Of a stretch of 64,000 nt of DNA, positions 28,067 through 37,080 are shown in pieces. Positions within the stretch are counted from its first letter, which is position 1. Each line of letters begins with the position of its first letter. The stretch is from Sediminitomix flava (GTDB taxonomy: Bacteria > Bacteroidota > Bacteroidia > Cytophagales > Flammeovirgaceae). The DNA is taken from NCBI RefSeq assembly GCF_003149185.1, contig NZ_QGDO01000011.1, positions 98,294 through 162,293 on the forward strand, written 5' to 3'. The translations under genes and the position numbers were made by a program. Under the pieces are notes generated by a model, which saw nothing but the letters and a program-made list of their open reading frames with translations, searched no databases and was not told the origin of the DNA.

Positions 28067-28382
28067 AGTTAGTTGGGTCGTAACTCTCTTTCAGAGAACA
28101 GTTTTTAGGTCAAATTAGGTTACTCAAAAAGCTTCTTAAGCGTCGCTTTTCTTAGTTAGGTTAGTTAAAGGTAGAAAAACACCCTTTATCATAGAAAAAC
28201 GATGTAATAAAAGGCGAATAATCGCATAGTAAAACCTCATCTTCTATAAAAAATAGCAAGTCAGACTTTGCAGGGTTCAATTTAACCCATATAAATCATT
28301 TTAGATTTTTCTTCCATATTTTAGAAACTCTGTTTAGTTTCGCAGCACTTACGCTCATATACACTTCAAAATCACTTCTTCA
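28067..28382. other. Divergent intergenic region between the receptor operon and purH
   Basis: This 316-bp AT-rich segment holds the promoters of both divergent units. No reading frame, RNA gene, purine-riboswitch-like fold or repeat was recognised by eye. A PurR-type operator could not be identified. Confidence 0.4.
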
Positions 28383-29921
28383 ATGAAAAAAATTGAGTCG
28401 GCACTAATTTCGGTGTTTTACAAAGACAGATTAGACGAGATTGTTAAGATTCTTGACAAACACGGGGTTAAGATCTTCTCAACAGGAGGTACGCAAAAGT
28501 TTATCGAAGAGCAGGGTGTTCCTGTAACTGCGGTAGAAGACCTTACTTCATACCCTTCTATTTTGGGTGGTCGTGTAAAAACACTTCATCCAAAAATCTT
28601 CGGTGGTATCCTGAACCGTAGAGACAATGAAACGGATCAATCACAAATCAACGAATTTGAGATTCCTAACATCGATCTTGTGATCGTTGACTTGTATCCA
28701 TTTGAAGAGACAGTAGCTTCGGGTGCTGCTCACCAAGATATCGTTGAAAAAGTGGACATCGGAGGTATTTCTCTGATCAGAGCCGCTGCTAAAAACTACA
28801 AAGATGTATTGATCGTCTCTTCAAGAGAGCAATACGATGAAGTAGCTACACTTTTGGCTGAAAAAGAATGCCAAACTGAGATGAAAGATCGTTTGAAGTT
28901 CGCTTCTAAAGCTTTCGATATTTCTTCTCACTACGACACTGCTATCTTCAATTACTTCAACTCACAAGTAGAAGAAGAAGAGCAACAAAACCATTACAAA
29001 GAAAGTATCCGTACAAGCAAAACGCTTCGTTATGGAGAAAATCCTCACCAAAAAGGGGAATTCTATGGCGACTTGAACGATATGTTCGAGCAACTACACG
29101 GAAAAGAGCTTTCTTACAACAACTTGGTAGACGTTGACGCTGCGGTTGCATTGATCGACGAATTCCCAAGAACAGAAGGCGTTGCTTTTGGTATCTTGAA
29201 ACACACAAACGCTTGTGGCGTGGCTGTAGCCGATACAGTAAAAGATGCTTACGTTACGGCTTTGGCTTGTGACAATGTTTCTGCTTTTGGTGGCGTTTTG
29301 GTGACCAACGAAAAAGTAGATGCAGCAGCAGCAGAAGAAATCCATAAGTTATTCGTGGAAGTATTGATTGCTCCAGACTTCGACGAAGATGCATTAGAAA
29401 TCTTGAAAGGAAAGAAAAACCGTATCCTACTTAAGCGTAAGGATGTGACTCTTCCTACAAAACAATATAAGACTTTGTTGAACGGTGTATTGGCACAAGA
29501 CAAAGACTTGAAAATTGAAGTTGAAGCTGATCTTTCAGTAGCAACGACAAAAGCACCAACTGAAGCAGAAACCAGAGCATTACTTTTTGCAAACAAAATC
29601 TGTAAGCACACCAAGTCAAACGCAATTGTATTGGCAGTTGACGGACAACTTTGTGCAAGTGGTGTAGGACAAACTTCACGTGTAGATGCCTTGAACCAAG
29701 CGATTGCAAAAGCGAAAAACTTCGGTTTTGATCTTTCTAAAGCAGTATTGGCTTCAGATGCATTCTTCCCATTCAATGACTGTGTAGAAATTGCACACAA
29801 AGAAGGTATCCGTGCGGTAATCCAACCAGGCGGATCTGTAAGAGACCAAGATTCTATCGATTTCTGTAACGAAAACGATATGACTATGGTCATGACAGGT
29901 GTTCGTCACTTCAAACACTAA
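28383..29921 (+). CDS. purH: Bifunctional AICAR formyltransferase / IMP cyclohydrolase
   Basis: This 512-residue protein catalyses the last two steps of IMP synthesis. The N-terminal MGS-like IMP cyclohydrolase domain (~1-195) opens with ALISVFYKDRLDEIVKIL and has FSTGGTQKFIEEQG and GGRVKTLHPKIFGGIL. The C-terminal AICARFT domain (~200-512) has RYGENPHQKGEFYG, the catalytic GILKHTNACGVAVAD (Lys-His) and the closing PGGSVRDQDSIDFCNEN. Length matches the family. It is monocistronic, without other pur genes nearby, and is followed by a terminator. Its codon usage looks more biased than its neighbours', as expected for a well-expressed housekeeping gene. Confidence 0.97.
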   Translation: MKKIESALISVFYKDRLDEIVKILDKHGVKIFSTGGTQKFIEEQGVPVTAVEDLTSYPSILGGRVKTLHPKIFGGILNRRDNETDQSQINEFEIPNIDLVIVDLYPFEETVASGAAHQDIVEKVDIGGISLIRAAAKNYKDVLIVSSREQYDEVATLLAEKECQTEMKDRLKFASKAFDISSHYDTAIFNYFNSQVEEEEQQNHYKESIRTSKTLRYGENPHQKGEFYGDLNDMFEQLHGKELSYNNLVDVDAAVALIDEFPRTEGVAFGILKHTNACGVAVADTVKDAYVTALACDNVSAFGGVLVTNEKVDAAAAEEIHKLFVEVLIAPDFDEDALEILKGKKNRILLKRKDVTLPTKQYKTLLNGVLAQDKDLKIEVEADLSVATTKAPTEAETRALLFANKICKHTKSNAIVLAVDGQLCASGVGQTSRVDALNQAIAKAKNFGFDLSKAVLASDAFFPFNDCVEIAHKEGIRAVIQPGGSVRDQDSIDFCNENDMTMVMTGVRHFKH

Positions 29922-29957
29922 GCCTCGGATTTTACTAATATTCGACATATATGCACT

Positions 29958-29992
29958 AGCCCACGATCCAGCAATGGACGTGGGCTTTTTCT
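29958..29992 (+). terminator. Intrinsic terminator after purH
   Basis: AGCCCACG pairs with CGTGGGCT, with an inner TCCA/TGGA stem, followed by a T-rich run. Confidence 0.9.
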
Positions 29993-30048
29993 TTTTTGAT
30001 AGGCAGATTATTAGATTAACTTTGTACTAGACTAATATTAAGATTGTT

Positions 30049-31725
30049 ATGAGACATTTTTTGTTATTACTTTTTGTACTATTCTCTTTTCAAAGCCTTG
30101 CACAAAACCAACTTTCAGGGGTAGGTATTTACTATGATCATTTGGGGAATGAAATCAGCGATTTTTTCCAACAAGGACGTGGACAAACATCTGCCGTTAC
30201 TATAGAGCTTGGTGGAGATAGGCTAATTCCAAGTTTAGCATACCGTGCAGACGGTTCTGTAGATACTCTTTTTATCAAAAGTGATATTTATAAAGGCTTG
30301 AGAGGTTTCAAGTTTAGCCCAAAAAATCTAGACAGAAACACCTTAGTTCAAGAAGCTCAAAAATATAATAGCGGTATTCTCAAAGACAAAAAACTAAAGG
30401 CAAAAGAGTACACAAAAATAAAAGGACTTCCATTGAATGAAAGTGATTCTATAGTCGTACTTGCTAACTATTTCGTACAAAGTCCTAAAGGAAATCAAAC
30501 ATATAGCTCTTCTGAATTCTTTTATGTTACATATCAAAATGAAGATTATAATGTTCTGCAAAGATTAAATTCAACACTTTTTTACCTTCAGCCAAAATCT
30601 AACCCAACTCGTATTCAGCATATAAGTGGACGAGGAGAGAAACTCTTAAACAGTTTATTTTTCTTATTTAAAGACCGTCATCGTGCATTAAAAGAAGAAC
30701 TAAATAAAGATAAAAAGAAATTAACTAGCTCCGACTTCCCATCAATTCTTAAAAGATTAAGCGTGATCGATGATTATGTAAATAAGAAAAAGACCTATTA
30801 TAATCTCTTTTGGGAAGAGACATTAGATAAAAGTAAAATACTTTATTCATCAGAAATAACAACTCTTACGGATAGCCTTACAGAGTTGACTTTCCGTGAT
30901 TTAGATGATAACACACTTAGTATTCAGGAATTTAAAGGTAACGGAGATCTAACACTTGAAGGGGGAAGTTCTTTTTTCTATGAAAATGGTACTATTAAAG
31001 ATTTTTATAAATATAAGAATGGTGAAGTCTTCAAGTACCTTAAGTTTAGACCAAATGGAGACAAGCACAAGTTGTTTATTAAAAAACCTTCTTCGGCGAG
31101 TTCCACTACTCCGCCTCTCCTTTTAAGTAAATATTGGAAGTCTACTGGAGAAGAAATTAACATTTTAGTACAAGGAGAAAACCTTATCACTGAATATGAT
31201 TCTATTAGAGGTCAAGAGATTAATTATATATATAAAAATAGAATTTTAGAGGAAGTTTTCTTTACAGAAAATGGAAAGCACACTCACCTATATCACCATA
31301 AATTATCATTAAAAGTCGAGGCTAACTTAAAAAACTACTTTACTAAAGCTAAAACTACTTACAATGTTTCTGAAAACCATGTTGTATATTTTTTACGACT
31401 TAAACTAGGTTCAGACTTCAAGACAATTTCTTATGACTTCTTATCACCAAAGAATGATGATAAAGAAACCGCAATAAAGGATTCTTATGCGCAATTTGAA
31501 TCTAGTCCTTACAAAAAATGGAAAGGGAAAAAGAAGTTAAATTATGAGTTTATTTTACCTATTGCATTTAAATCAGGAATACCAAATTCGATAGTTCCAA
31601 GATATTTACTCAGAGATAACTCTTGGATGCATCATATGATGTGGGACAATCAAAACATGATGATGCAACAAATGATGCATCAGCAGACAATGCAATACAT
31701 TCAGCAAGTAGCGCCTACTTTCTAA
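30049..31725 (+). CDS. Secreted protein of unknown function with Met/His-rich C-terminal tail
   Basis: This 558-residue protein has a signal peptide (core LLLLFVLFSF, cleaved near SLAQNQ). No Cys lipobox is present. Residues ~280-350 contain short repeats resembling MORN/YwqK-like strands (GDLTLEGGSSFFYENGTIKD, YKNGEVFKYLKFRPNGD). The last ~30 residues are extraordinary: nine Met and three His with many Gln (MHHMMWDNQNMMMQQMMHQQ). Such Met/His clusters bind copper in other proteins, so metal binding is a plausible but untested idea. Monocistronic with a terminator. Confidence 0.65.
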   Translation: MRHFLLLLFVLFSFQSLAQNQLSGVGIYYDHLGNEISDFFQQGRGQTSAVTIELGGDRLIPSLAYRADGSVDTLFIKSDIYKGLRGFKFSPKNLDRNTLVQEAQKYNSGILKDKKLKAKEYTKIKGLPLNESDSIVVLANYFVQSPKGNQTYSSSEFFYVTYQNEDYNVLQRLNSTLFYLQPKSNPTRIQHISGRGEKLLNSLFFLFKDRHRALKEELNKDKKKLTSSDFPSILKRLSVIDDYVNKKKTYYNLFWEETLDKSKILYSSEITTLTDSLTELTFRDLDDNTLSIQEFKGNGDLTLEGGSSFFYENGTIKDFYKYKNGEVFKYLKFRPNGDKHKLFIKKPSSASSTTPPLLLSKYWKSTGEEINILVQGENLITEYDSIRGQEINYIYKNRILEEVFFTENGKHTHLYHHKLSLKVEANLKNYFTKAKTTYNVSENHVVYFLRLKLGSDFKTISYDFLSPKNDDKETAIKDSYAQFESSPYKKWKGKKKLNYEFILPIAFKSGIPNSIVPRYLLRDNSWMHHMMWDNQNMMMQQMMHQQTMQYIQQVAPTF

Positions 31726-31745
31726 TTCTCAATACAATTGTCATT

Positions 31746-31782
31746 AAAGCCTATACTTTTATGGAAGAGTATAGGCTTTTCT
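31746..31782 (+). terminator. Intrinsic terminator after the Met-rich-tailed gene
   Basis: AAAGCCTATACT pairs with AGTATAGGCTTT around a 10-nt loop, followed by TCTTCTTG. Confidence 0.8.
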
Positions 31783-31872
31783 TCTTGTATGAATTCACAG
31801 CAAATTACAGATTTATTCTTAGGTATATCTCTTATTTTAAGATGCTGAATACCTTAGATCTGATTTGCCTAT

Positions 31873-33747
31873 ATGAGACTCATTTTATTCATTCTTTTTA
31901 GTTCTGTGCTGTTCGCTTGTGCTGATAAATCAAAGCAAAAAGATAAACCTTTAGATAATATTGTTCCACCTTCAACACTAGCTGTTCCCGAAGAAATGGA
32001 TGTGACTATTAATCCATTGAAACAAGCTTACTTTGGAGAACTACATATGCATACATCTTTTTCTTTAGATGCATACATTGGGGGTACACGACTCACTCCC
32101 GACGATGCTTACAGAGCTGCAAAAGGTGAAGAAATGATCATATTGAACAAACCTTTCAAGCTCAAACGCCCACTTGATTTTTGTGCTGTAACCGATCATG
32201 CTGAATATATTGGAGAAATGCTAACGGTGATGTCTCCCAATGCAGCAGGCTACAATGACATTGAACCCACTCAGGTTCGAACAGCTAAAACAAAAGAAGA
32301 AAAAAGTGAGCTGTTCAAGAAATTAGTTGTAGATAACAACCGATCTGCAAGACCCAAACACTTATCTTATTATACGGGAAATGCATCTATAAAATCAGCT
32401 TGGCAAATGATTATAGATGCCGCTGAGAAAAATTATATTCCAGGTAAATTCACCACGTTTATAGCCTATGAATGGAGTGCAGCACCCAACTCGGCAAACC
32501 TTCATCGAAATATCATTTTCAGAGATAATGTCGTTCCAGATTTCCCTAAAAGTTATATCGATATAAATCGAGAAGAAGAACTTTGGGAATGGCTTTCCAA
32601 AATCACTACGGAAGGCTCTACTGTTCTTGCAATTCCCCACAATTCTAATGCTAGTAACGGTGATATGTTCAATAGCAAAGACTCTGATGGTTCCCCACTA
32701 TCTACAGCATATGCAGCTCGGAGGCAACAGTTTGAAAGAGCTATTGAAATTATGCAGATCAAAGGAAACTCTGAAGTTCACAAAGAGCTATGGCCTACCG
32801 ATGAATTTGCTGATTTTGAAAATGCGAACTCTATCTATTCCAAAAAGCGTAAGCTGAAAAAAAACAACTTTGTACGCTACGCTCTAACCAAAGGAATGGA
32901 ATACCAACATAAACTCGGAGTTAATCCATTTAAATATGGCATTGTAGGCGGTACAGATAACCATAACGGCATGCCTTCAAATGTAGAAGAAGATAATTGG
33001 GAGCACGGTAGTCATGGAGTGGAAGACTTTGAGGCAAAGCAACGTACAATTGGAGATTTGACGGGCTGGGCAAAAATTTCAGACCTAAATCCTGGAGCAT
33101 TGACTGCTGTATGGGCTGAATCGAACACTCGAGGGAGTATTTGGGACGCGATTTATCGGAGAGAAACTTATGCTACTTCTGGTCCTCGAATTCGGGTAAG
33201 ATTTTATGGCGGAAATCATTTTGATAGAAAACCCAAAGATTACGTTGAGCTTGTCAATGACGGAGAACAAAATGGTGTCCCGATGGGCAGTGATTTGATT
33301 GTGGATGAAGGTGACCGACCTGAATTTTTAGTTTGGGCACTTAAGGATGATATTGGTCCAAACCTAGACCGTATTCAGATCATTAAGGGCTGGTATGATG
33401 GCAAAGAGTTACAGGAAAAAATATTCAACATTGCACTGTCTGATAATCGAGTAGAAAATCCCGATGGAAGTGTAGAACCGCTCGATGCAAAAGTTGATTT
33501 TAAAACAGGCTTTTGGAGTCAGGACAAAGGAGCTGTAAAATTGATGACACATTGGGAAGACAAAGAATTTAACCCTGCCTATGAAGCTTATTATTATGTC
33601 AGAGTGCTTCAACTCCCAACAGCTCGTTGGAATACTTGGGATGAAATTAGAGAGGGAGTTAAATACCCAACCGAAGTACCGAGAGTAGTAGTGGAACGTG
33701 CTTGGACTTCTCCTATTTGGTACACTCCTCCTCAAAAAAAGAAGTAA
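31873..33747 (+). CDS. DUF3604 family lipoprotein, predicted PHP-like metalloenzyme
   Basis: This 624-residue protein has a lipoprotein signal (SSVLFAC). It matches DUF3604, with YFGELHMHTSFSLDAYIGGT near residue 57 and the second metal motif FCAVTDHAEYIGEM. Further on are FTTFIAYEWSAAPNSANLHR and GIVGGTDNHNGMPS, and the C-terminus has REGVKYPTEVPRVVVERAW. The His/Asp clusters resemble PHP-domain phosphoesterases, so hydrolysis is likely, but no substrate is known. It is envelope-anchored. The ATG at 31873 is preferred because it directly precedes the signal peptide. Confidence 0.85.
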   Translation: MRLILFILFSSVLFACADKSKQKDKPLDNIVPPSTLAVPEEMDVTINPLKQAYFGELHMHTSFSLDAYIGGTRLTPDDAYRAAKGEEMIILNKPFKLKRPLDFCAVTDHAEYIGEMLTVMSPNAAGYNDIEPTQVRTAKTKEEKSELFKKLVVDNNRSARPKHLSYYTGNASIKSAWQMIIDAAEKNYIPGKFTTFIAYEWSAAPNSANLHRNIIFRDNVVPDFPKSYIDINREEELWEWLSKITTEGSTVLAIPHNSNASNGDMFNSKDSDGSPLSTAYAARRQQFERAIEIMQIKGNSEVHKELWPTDEFADFENANSIYSKKRKLKKNNFVRYALTKGMEYQHKLGVNPFKYGIVGGTDNHNGMPSNVEEDNWEHGSHGVEDFEAKQRTIGDLTGWAKISDLNPGALTAVWAESNTRGSIWDAIYRRETYATSGPRIRVRFYGGNHFDRKPKDYVELVNDGEQNGVPMGSDLIVDEGDRPEFLVWALKDDIGPNLDRIQIIKGWYDGKELQEKIFNIALSDNRVENPDGSVEPLDAKVDFKTGFWSQDKGAVKLMTHWEDKEFNPAYEAYYYVRVLQLPTARWNTWDEIREGVKYPTEVPRVVVERAWTSPIWYTPPQKKK

Positions 33748-33750
33748 TAA

Positions 33751-33795
33751 AAAAGTCTATAATACTTCACTAATGTTAGTACTATAGACTTTTCA
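33751..33795. terminator. Bidirectional intrinsic terminator
   Basis: AAAAGTCTATA pairs with TATAGACTTTT across a 21-nt interval, between the convergent DUF3604 and nuclease genes. Confidence 0.8.
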
Positions 33796-33832
33796 TTTCT
33801 ACTAGATTACAGCCTCATTTATGAGTAGCTTT

Positions 33833-34753
33833 TTACTTAGAATTTTTAGAAGACTTCTTCTTTGACTTTGTCTCTGATGAATTTACAAACCAATCTTGAA
33901 CATCTAAAAGAGCTTCCAATTCTTCCTCTATTGCATCATCAAGTTTTGGCATAAAATCAATGCCTGTCATATCTTCTACTTTCTGAATTGGAACGGCATA
34001 AGATGAAAGAGGCTTATCACATTTTCCATTTGGCATCAAAAAGGCAATCGCATCATTTGACTCCAAATCAACACCGATTTTGTAATACCATTTTGGAACA
34101 GAAACCTTACTAGCGCCAATAGTTGGTAAACCATCTTCTAGAACAGGACCAGTATAGATCATTATCTCTCCTCTACTTCTTGCCCAATCACGGAAAATTG
34201 ACTCCAATTCTTTCCAAGCTCTACGATTCAAATCTGGATGCTGAGGACTCATATTCGATAAGAAAAAGCTCTCACTCATTGCCTTTTTGTTGAAAGACAT
34301 ATCTGCTGCAGGAGCTAAATGTCCTCGATCGTAGCCCGAACCTTTATAATCGGCTAATTGTGCAGACTCAGATGTAATGCTTGGGTCTGGTCTGAAATTA
34401 TCAGAACGCTTACTATTTTTTACCAATTCTTCCTCAACTAATTCATAAGCCACCCATTCAGCCTGTTCGTGTTTTTCGCTATAAGAAAGTGTATAGTAAG
34501 AGTGCTTAATGACCTGCCCTTCTGACTTTGGTAATAAGGCATCAACATCGTGTTGAAAATCTTTACCTCCAACTGATGCTTTTTTGACTGGAGTTATTTC
34601 TTTTTCTTTTGCTGGAGCCTTTTGTTGTAAAGGCGTTAATTCTGAGTCCGACAATTGATCAATATCAATCGTCTGTGTCTTGTCTTGTTTTTGTACACAA
34701 GCAAATAAAGTAAGTAAGGAATAACAGAATACTATAGATATATACTTTCTCAT
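33833..34753 (-). CDS. DNA/RNA non-specific endonuclease lipoprotein (NUC1 family)
   Basis: The ATG at 34753 is chosen because it begins the lipoprotein signal (SLLTLFAC); an in-frame non-ATG codon 36 bp upstream is less likely. The 306-residue product carries the beta-beta-alpha-Me nuclease core. It has YDRGHLAPAADMSFN (the DRGH motif, with catalytic His), SFFLSNMSPQHPDLNRRAW (metal-binding Asn), and the downstream YTGPVLEDGLPTIG and VPKWYYKIGVDL. It would degrade extracellular nucleic acids in the periplasm or at the surface. Convergent with DUF3604; otherwise single. Confidence 0.92.
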   Translation of the reverse strand: MRKYISIVFCYSLLTLFACVQKQDKTQTIDIDQLSDSELTPLQQKAPAKEKEITPVKKASVGGKDFQHDVDALLPKSEGQVIKHSYYTLSYSEKHEQAEWVAYELVEEELVKNSKRSDNFRPDPSITSESAQLADYKGSGYDRGHLAPAADMSFNKKAMSESFFLSNMSPQHPDLNRRAWKELESIFRDWARSRGEIMIYTGPVLEDGLPTIGASKVSVPKWYYKIGVDLESNDAIAFLMPNGKCDKPLSSYAVPIQKVEDMTGIDFMPKLDDAIEEELEALLDVQDWFVNSSETKSKKKSSKNSK

Positions 34754-34814
34754 GATGCGAAAAAATTGGTAAAAAATAGTTTCCACCAAAGCTATTGAGT
34801 TTCATGAAAAAAAG

Positions 34815-34848
34815 AAACACTCCGAATTTAGAATTCAGAGTGTTTTTA
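34815..34848 (-). terminator. Intrinsic terminator after the SRPBCC gene
   Basis: AAACACTC(C)GAATT pairs with AATTC(A)GAGTGTTT around a TTA G loop region. The A-run at its left gives the U-tract on the minus strand. Confidence 0.75.
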
Positions 34849-34865
34849 TGAAGTTTTATTTTTTA

Positions 34866-35384
34866 CTAGGCTACTTTTACGCTTCTCTTTTCGAGCTTCT
34901 TGAGTTTTCTTGGATGAACAATTCCTTTTTCCGCATAGTATTTCAGCTCTTCAAGAATTTCATCTAAGCCTTTCGAAAGTCCACCTTTCAATATTGGGTA
35001 CAAGAAATAGCCTACTGTTTTAATTTCAATATTTGCCTCAAAAACAATTTCTGTTTCTTCTTCTGAAACCTTATTGAGTTTCGACTTTAAAAGGTTCTGA
35101 ACTACAGGTGCTGGTAGATTATAAGGAACTACTTGAATATTCAATCGATAGTTTTCCTTATCAAACAGTTTTATGTCTTCCTCTGCATAAGGAGCATTTT
35201 CTTTATCTGAAAAAGTACAAACTCGTCCTATCATAGGTGAGCCTAAAGCAAGTTGTCCCTCTTTCTTTTCGACAGCATGCACTACTTGAGACATCCAATC
35301 CCCTGCCTTGTCAAACTCTACTGCCCAAACTTGCCAAACCTTTTCAATCGATGCTTTAATCTTAATGCTCTTTGTGATTTTCAT
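34866..35384 (-). CDS. SRPBCC (START-like/polyketide cyclase-type) family protein
   Basis: This 172-residue cytoplasmic protein begins with the SRPBCC pattern MKITKSIKIKASIEKVWQVW, then strand-rich segments (VVHAVEKKEGQLALGSPMIG, ENYRLNIQVVPYN). It ends with the long C-terminal helix GLSKGLDEILEELKYYAEKG that closes the hydrophobic cavity. Such proteins bind or act on hydrophobic ligands, but no ligand can be inferred here. Terminators lie on both sides, so it is a single-gene unit. Confidence 0.8.
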   Translation of the reverse strand: MKITKSIKIKASIEKVWQVWAVEFDKAGDWMSQVVHAVEKKEGQLALGSPMIGRVCTFSDKENAPYAEEDIKLFDKENYRLNIQVVPYNLPAPVVQNLLKSKLNKVSEEETEIVFEANIEIKTVGYFLYPILKGGLSKGLDEILEELKYYAEKGIVHPRKLKKLEKRSVKVA

Positions 35385-35503
35385 AGTTGTTTATTTTTGA
35401 GTGATTATTCCAATTCTGTTAATCACAAAGTAAGGGCATCGAGAAAAGAAAAAAGTGAGGATTTAGTTCATAGTTATGGAGATTTGGTTCACGGAAAAAA
35501 ATA

Positions 35504-35536
35504 AAAAAAGGGTAAAACTAAATTGTTCTACCCTTC
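35504..35536 (-). terminator. Probable terminator after the methyltransferase gene
   Basis: AGGGTAAAAC and GTTCTACCCT form a stem with one mismatch. The A-run to the left provides U-rich RNA on the minus strand. Confidence 0.55.
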
Positions 35537-35543
35537 TACTTTA

Positions 35544-36737
35544 TTAGTCTAAAACAACATCAAGACCTTTATCTAAAATCTCTTGCAGATAATGATATTT
35601 CAGTCCGTGTGTTTGTTTTATATTTTCAATTTTTTTGATCACTTCTGGGTCTGGCTCACTTAAATCTTTTTGCTTTACTCCAACTACCAAAACATTCTTT
35701 GGTGTATGTTCCGTTGAAATAAATTCAAACACCTTTGTTTTATAACCATAAGCCTCCAAAATCAACGCTCTGATTCCATCGGTCAACAGTTCTGCTTGTC
35801 TTTCTTTCAAGATACCGAACTGAGTGATTTCACTCAAATCATCTGTTGGACAAAGTTGCTTTCTAACCTGTTTATGGCAACACGGCGCACAAATAATCAC
35901 CTTTGAATTCGCTTTGATTCCTCTATAAATAGAATCGTCAGTAGCCGTATCACAAGCATGAAGAGCAATCAGTACATCAATTGCTTCTAAAGTTGCCTCT
36001 TGAATTGTTCCTTCTTGAAAACTTAAATGTTCAAAACCTGCTTTTTCAGCAATCGAATTACAGTATTCCACCAAGTTTTGACGAAGCTCTACTCCAATTA
36101 CATTGGCTTCACGATTCACCACATTCGTCAGATAATCATAAAGAGCGAAAGTCAGATAACCTTTACCAGCCCCCATATCTACGACATTGAAACGACCGTC
36201 AAACTTCACTGACTTCAAAATTCCATCTATGATCTCTACATATTTATTGATCTGACGGTACTTATCTTGACGACTATTTTTGACCTTATCATCAGCAGTT
36301 ACAACCCCCAACTCTTTCAGGTACACATTTCCTTCAGCCTTGATAAAACGATGCTTTTGCTTATCGTGGCTTTGCTTAGGAGCTTCTTTCTTTGTTGCCT
36401 GTTTCGTTTTCAACTTAGCAACATTCTTGTTATTGATATTCAAGAAATAATCTGCCGAAGTTGTTTTCAAATCTGCTTGATAAAAGTCTGTCTTCAGATG
36501 TTCATGAATAAGCGTTACAGCTTCCTCAAACAAGAAATTCTTTGTGATATCTTTTGTCTCGTGACGGTACACAAATGAAAGGCAAGTTCCTTTCTTTATC
36601 TTCACAACCTTGGCTGTAAGGGTACGCAAATCACTTTCTTTATCTCGCTTATTTGCTAGTTTCAATTCTACAAAAGTAGATTGTTGTAAACTATCTTGAA
36701 GGAACTGAATAAACTGCTCCAATTTATCTGTGCTCAT
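35544..36737 (-). CDS. Class I SAM-dependent methyltransferase, GSTCD/TRM13-like
   Basis: The ATG at 36737 is preferred to an in-frame TTG upstream; the product is 397 residues. The N-terminal ~140 residues are a basic, possibly RNA-binding domain. The SAM domain has motif I NVVDMGAGKGYLTFALYDYL (~residue 185), then VIGVELRQNLVEYCN. The distinctive LIALHACDTATDDSIYRGI and IICAPCCHKQVRKQL segments match the methyltransferase domain seen in GSTCD and TRM13-related proteins. RNA methylation is a reasonable but unproven inference. Cytoplasmic and monocistronic. Confidence 0.8.
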   Translation of the reverse strand: MSTDKLEQFIQFLQDSLQQSTFVELKLANKRDKESDLRTLTAKVVKIKKGTCLSFVYRHETKDITKNFLFEEAVTLIHEHLKTDFYQADLKTTSADYFLNINNKNVAKLKTKQATKKEAPKQSHDKQKHRFIKAEGNVYLKELGVVTADDKVKNSRQDKYRQINKYVEIIDGILKSVKFDGRFNVVDMGAGKGYLTFALYDYLTNVVNREANVIGVELRQNLVEYCNSIAEKAGFEHLSFQEGTIQEATLEAIDVLIALHACDTATDDSIYRGIKANSKVIICAPCCHKQVRKQLCPTDDLSEITQFGILKERQAELLTDGIRALILEAYGYKTKVFEFISTEHTPKNVLVVGVKQKDLSEPDPEVIKKIENIKQTHGLKYHYLQEILDKGLDVVLD

Positions 36738-37080
36738 TATAATTTTCTCTTTATCAAAATGCTTTCGCAAAGGTAGGTATTTTTAAAACAGAATACTTTC
36801 TCAAAGTAAAACAGAGAAGTACTACTTTCCCTTTAATCCCTTCAACTTTGTTAAAATATTGGCTTTGAAGCTCAATCATTCATTTTTTTCGATGAATGTA
36901 TTATTTCATAAGATGAAAAACATCGACATTTTTTTATATTTGAACTATTCAAATAATGGGTGTTTACGTTGTTATGAACCACCCAATGAGTCACATCATT
37001 TATGACAGAATAGGACTCGTATTTAAGTGATGTTTTAAACTGTATTGAAAATTTTTTGAACCGTAAACAGTTTTTTGAAG
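36738..37080. other. Divergent intergenic region upstream of the ParA-like gene
   Basis: This 343-bp AT-rich region contains a TATATTTG block at 36935-36942, matching the TAnnTTTG -7 consensus. Overlapping it is the inverted repeat TTTGAA-CTA-TTCAAA (36939-36953), which could be an operator for the plus-strand gene. No RNA gene was recognised. Confidence 0.4.
36935..36953 (+). promoter_or_regulatory. Candidate -7 element with overlapping palindrome
   Basis: TATATTTG fits TAnnTTTG exactly, but no convincing -33 TTTG lies at the usual distance. The overlapping TTTGAACTATTCAAA is a 6-bp inverted repeat with a 3-nt spacer, placed where a repressor would block initiation. Transcription from here would give a leader of ~130 nt. 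Confidence 0.35.

Noticed and set aside
29249..29893. 214-codon open frame antisense to purH
   Set aside because: It lies wholly opposite the well-conserved purH coding sequence and arises from biased codon use there; no signal or domain was seen.
31623..31901. 92-codon frame overlapping the end of the Met-rich-tailed gene
   Set aside because: It overlaps the repetitive ATG-rich tail in another frame, spans the terminator and has no conserved features.
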